In this document: positions 61,063 to 64,000 of the stretch, one piece after another
Position numbering within the stretch: the stretch's first letter is position 1
Layout of the letters: every line of letters starts with the position of its first letter
NCBI GenBank assembly: GCA_030549495.1
Contig: JAUIRK010000907.1
Span: forward strand, 310,001 to 374,000
Reading direction: 5' to 3'
Length of the DNA stretch: 64,000 bases
From: Nectonema munidae
Lineage: Eukaryota; Nematomorpha; Nectonematoida; Nectonematidae
Program-made: the position numbers and the translations under genes
The notes under the pieces: model-generated
Databases searched by the model: none
Seen by the model: only the letters and a program-made list of their open reading frames with translations
Told to the model about the DNA's origin: nothing

Positions 61063-62679
61063 ATGAGCAGTTCTTCGAGCTTCGATACAAGCAGTCGTCT
61101 TGAAGGAGAAACTTCTGATTCAGATTCCATAAGTGATTGTGAACGCATTGGTTCAAATTCCAGTGAAGAAGAACAAAAATTAGAAGAGGGAGAAAGAAAC
61201 TCACAGAGAGCGCAAGATGGAACAGAATTTTTTTTGGGAATTAAAAGAAGTTCAAGGAAGAAGATCATTATTAATCAATATCATTTCTTCTACACCAGGT
61301 CCAAAAGATGGTGCTAAAAATCTGAAAAATCCGGTGAAAATTTTTAGTCTTTTTTCAGTGAGAGTATGATGAACCACATTTATTTATGCACCAGAGAAAG
61401 AATTATAAAGAACTACAGGTAAAATTTTAATTAGGCTCATAAGTACAAAAAGTGTGTGTTTTTTTTTATAGAAATCCAAATGGTTTATTTGAAAACCTCA
61501 GGAATGTATATGAAAGTTTCTCAATCGAGCATTTGTAAGCTTTCTTCGCTTGTATCTTGTATATCGGTCAATTAAAAGACCAACAGATCGACGTCAAGAA
61601 TCTTTTTTGAGAAAAATGTGGAACTCCTAAGCTGCAATTAGTAGGGACGTATTCATTTTCATCCGCACTTTTATAAGATTTGATTGAAGGAGAGAAAGGA
61701 ATATTTCTGATAAATTGGGACCCGTAAGATGCATTCAATTTTTTTTTTATCATAAGTATTGGTCACCAACTATCTGTGTAACTATTGATGAGAAACTTGT
61801 CAATTATAGAGGGAGATCACCTATCAAAGTCTAGTTTTTATGTTTTTTTCCGGTGGAGTATATCAGAGTAGCCTATTGGATAGGGAATATTTTAAATGAG
61901 CTATTATTGTCAAGAGATTGGTTTCTTTTTCTTGTTTACCCTCTTGCTTTGGCATTTATGTACATCCGTTTTTTATGTCTCATGAATTGTGTGAGTGGGC
62001 TAAAAGTAAAAACTATACGATTTGTGGTACGGTTAGAAGCAATAGAAGGTTCCTGCCACATATTATACGGCCCGAACATTTGAAAGGTTTGAGGTTGAGT
62101 GAATGGGAGAGTAGATTTTTATTTACACAAAGTTCCTTGTCGACAATTTACATTCTGCAGAAACATTCCAAAAATATGTTAGGACCAAAAAAAAACCTCA
62201 AACAATCCTAGACTATAATAAATATAAGTGAGGAGTTAATGTTTTCAACAAGATTGTTAGAAATTATAGTTGTTATAAAGCATCGAGACGATGGCCAGTT
62301 GCTATTTCCACAAACTCTCTTGGCATTGCTACTAATAATAGCTGGGTGATTATGAAGGCAAACGATTCGAGTCCGTATCTTCCAGTTGTAAAAGGAGGAA
62401 GAAAATATTTTATAAGACGCCGCCTAGCTTTACTTTCAGCAGAAAAGTCTATCGGAATTATAAGCCAAAATTAATTTACTCGTTTATCTACTCGAAACTT
62501 CTTTTTACGGTTTCACCAGTACTAATGAAACTGTTACATCATCTACTCTAAGAGGATGCTGTTCTTCTACTAATTGCAAGCCTAGAAAAGAGAGAACAAG
62601 AAAATGCAGTATATGTGGGAAGTTCGTATGCAAAGCGCATACTTTATTTTTGTGTAATAACTGTAAAGCCCATTTATGA
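61063..62679 (+). pseudogene. piggyBac-type transposase remnant 2
   Basis: ATG at 61063 starts a Ser/Glu-rich N-terminus. Frame-shifted blocks follow: VTIDEKLVNYRGRSPIKV near 61780-61830 (catalytic region), HELCEWAKSKNYTICGTVRS near 61990, RWPVAISTNSLGIATNNSWV near 62290, and a C-terminal cysteine-rich domain RGCCSSTNCKPRKERTRKC then SICGKFVCKAH and LCNNCKAH ending at TGA 62677-62679. The CxxC/CxxH pattern is the piggyBac DNA-binding domain. Multiple frameshifts: dead. It is more complete at the C-terminus than remnant 1. Confidence 0.82.
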
Positions 62680-63318
62680 ATTGTAGGATTAAAATTTTAC
62701 ATTTTTATAGCATACAATTCTAGCTATGAATTGCATCGCTTTTTCATGAGTGCACAAGCTTTTTTCTTGCACCAAATAATTTACATATAAAACGTGCATT
62801 ACATCACATGTATATATTATATACATATAATATGTGTTCATATTTTGGGTACTGAAATTAATTGCTAATTGTCTAATGAATTTATTTTACTCAATTTTAA
62901 TTTCAAAAATAAAATTTTTTGACATGTTTTTATTCAAAGAATTTGTGATTGTGTTTAACGCCATCTATAAAATATTTAAAATGTTTCTTGTTCTGTATAC
63001 CCTAATGCAGATTTCTATACAGGATGAAACTTTATTCCAGTCTAAATATGATTTAGATTATAGATTTTGTCTGAAAACTTGCACAAAGCATAAAAAATTG
63101 AAGTTTTTTTAGTGTTGCCAAAAAAATATCCGTCCTGCTAAGATTAATAATTTGTACAGTCAAACGTAGAAATAGAATCCACACCTTCTCTGAGTGTAGA
63201 TGAAAAAGACATCTTAGTGTTGTGGAATTCAATATATTTCTAACTTTACTTTTAATTTTTGAAAAAAACGTTTTTGCACTGATTCAACATGAAGGAATAA
63301 GGCGAAAGGAACTTTAAT

Positions 63319-64000
63319 TTATATTTTTTCATTCTGTTGAAAAATTTCTTTTACTTCTCTAGTCTTATGGATTTTGGCATTGTATAGGATAATCCAAGCA
63401 TCACTTTTTATTGAATTATCAAAATTAAGTTTTCCTAACAAATTTTCAATGAAATTTAAAAACTTTTTACCGTTGCAAGTACCATCTTCGATGATTTCAT
63501 AATAAATCACTTTAAAGCAGTTCATTGCTAACACAAGAGAAACATTCTTTCCTCTGTTAGTAGGAATGATTACACTAGCTCTTGTTCCTCCTTTTGAACG
63601 TTCTTGAGAACGTCTCAGGTGTAAGTTGAAGCCGCTTTCATGAATAAAATTTAAAGATTTTTGCTAGTTGGGAACAAATTTTGAAGCTTTAAATTGCTTG
63701 CTTGCTCGTTGAGTGTAATTTTCAATATATTGAAAAAAATAATTGTGAAGAGTATTTTGAGCAATTTTAATGAAAAACTTTTCTTGCATATTTTTACTCA
63801 TTTCTTCCACTTCAAGAGCTTTCAATGAGCCTTTCTAAAAAACGTAGTCTTTCAGGCGTGAGAAGCTTTTTTTTATATCCACCGTGTTGCTTGTGTGAAC
63901 TTGATTCGTCGTCTTTTTTCAAAATTATGCCTTGAAACAATAGATTTTGCTGTAGAATACTTAATTCCCAGTAATTCTGAAGTTCTTTTAATTGAAGAAA
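63319..64000 (-). pseudogene. IS630/Tc1-mariner-type transposase remnant, cut by window end
   Basis: Minus strand. Near 63850-64000 a helix-turn-helix-like SSIKRTSELLGIKYSTAKSI; near 63560-63660 NFIHESGFNLHLRRSQERSK (first catalytic acid changed from D to H in the DESGF-type motif), then GGTRASVIIPTNRGKNVSL and AWIILYNAKIHKTREV (in place of DNARIH). The SPFLNPIE segment is missing. Stops and frameshifts show it is dead. Confidence 0.75.

Noticed and set aside
61029-61268. Minus-strand 79-codon open frame
   Set aside because: It is antisense to the Ser/Glu-rich N-terminus of piggyBac remnant 2.

Overview
The window is AT-rich, intron-rich eukaryotic DNA: canonical GT...AG introns, a poly(A) signal, tRNA-derived SINEs and many decayed cut-and-paste transposons. 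It looks like an invertebrate, probably an arthropod. The small-intron, transposon-laden style would suit a copepod-like genome, but species is inference only.

The one host gene I can support is a rabphilin (Rph/RPH3A-type Rab effector) on the plus strand. I assembled it from 13 exons between 8004 and 56813; all splice phases agree and the joined frame gives about 658 residues ending in a stop at 56811-56813. In order it encodes the Rab-binding helix, a two-zinc FYVE-like finger with SGAWF motif, a long low-complexity linker, an acidic stretch, C2A and C2B. A poly(A) signal lies 52 bases after the stop. The first coding exon(s) were not found and probably lie upstream. Intron sizes are sharply bimodal: five introns of 57-71 bases, and long ones up to 26.8 kb.

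Nearly everything else is mobile DNA in or beside those introns. Layout: 1-8003, upstream AT-rich DNA with a 302-bp hAT-type MITE (4586-4887), Tigger-like ends and a SINE. 8145-12031, intron with SINEs and a dead pogo/Tigger transposase. 12162-17895, intron with two SINEs, a perfect 108-bp inverted repeat and a dead MULE transposase. 17983-18516, a short intron filled by about 425 bp of (CAT)n. 18944-45784, a huge intron with a broken LINE, TTAA-flanked MITEs, a mariner/IS630-type remnant, a 2.1-kb hAT element with terminal repeats and target duplication, and nested hAT MITEs. 45947-50749, intron with a piggyBac remnant. 54251-56384, intron with an inverted-repeat element. 56870-64000, 3' flank with a minisatellite, a second piggyBac remnant and a mariner/IS630-type remnant cut by the window edge.

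The most unusual pattern is a family of 130-131 bp TTAA-associated MITEs. Each has a 16-base palindrome exactly 16 bases from one end, yet the palindrome sequence differs from copy to copy while self-complementarity is kept.
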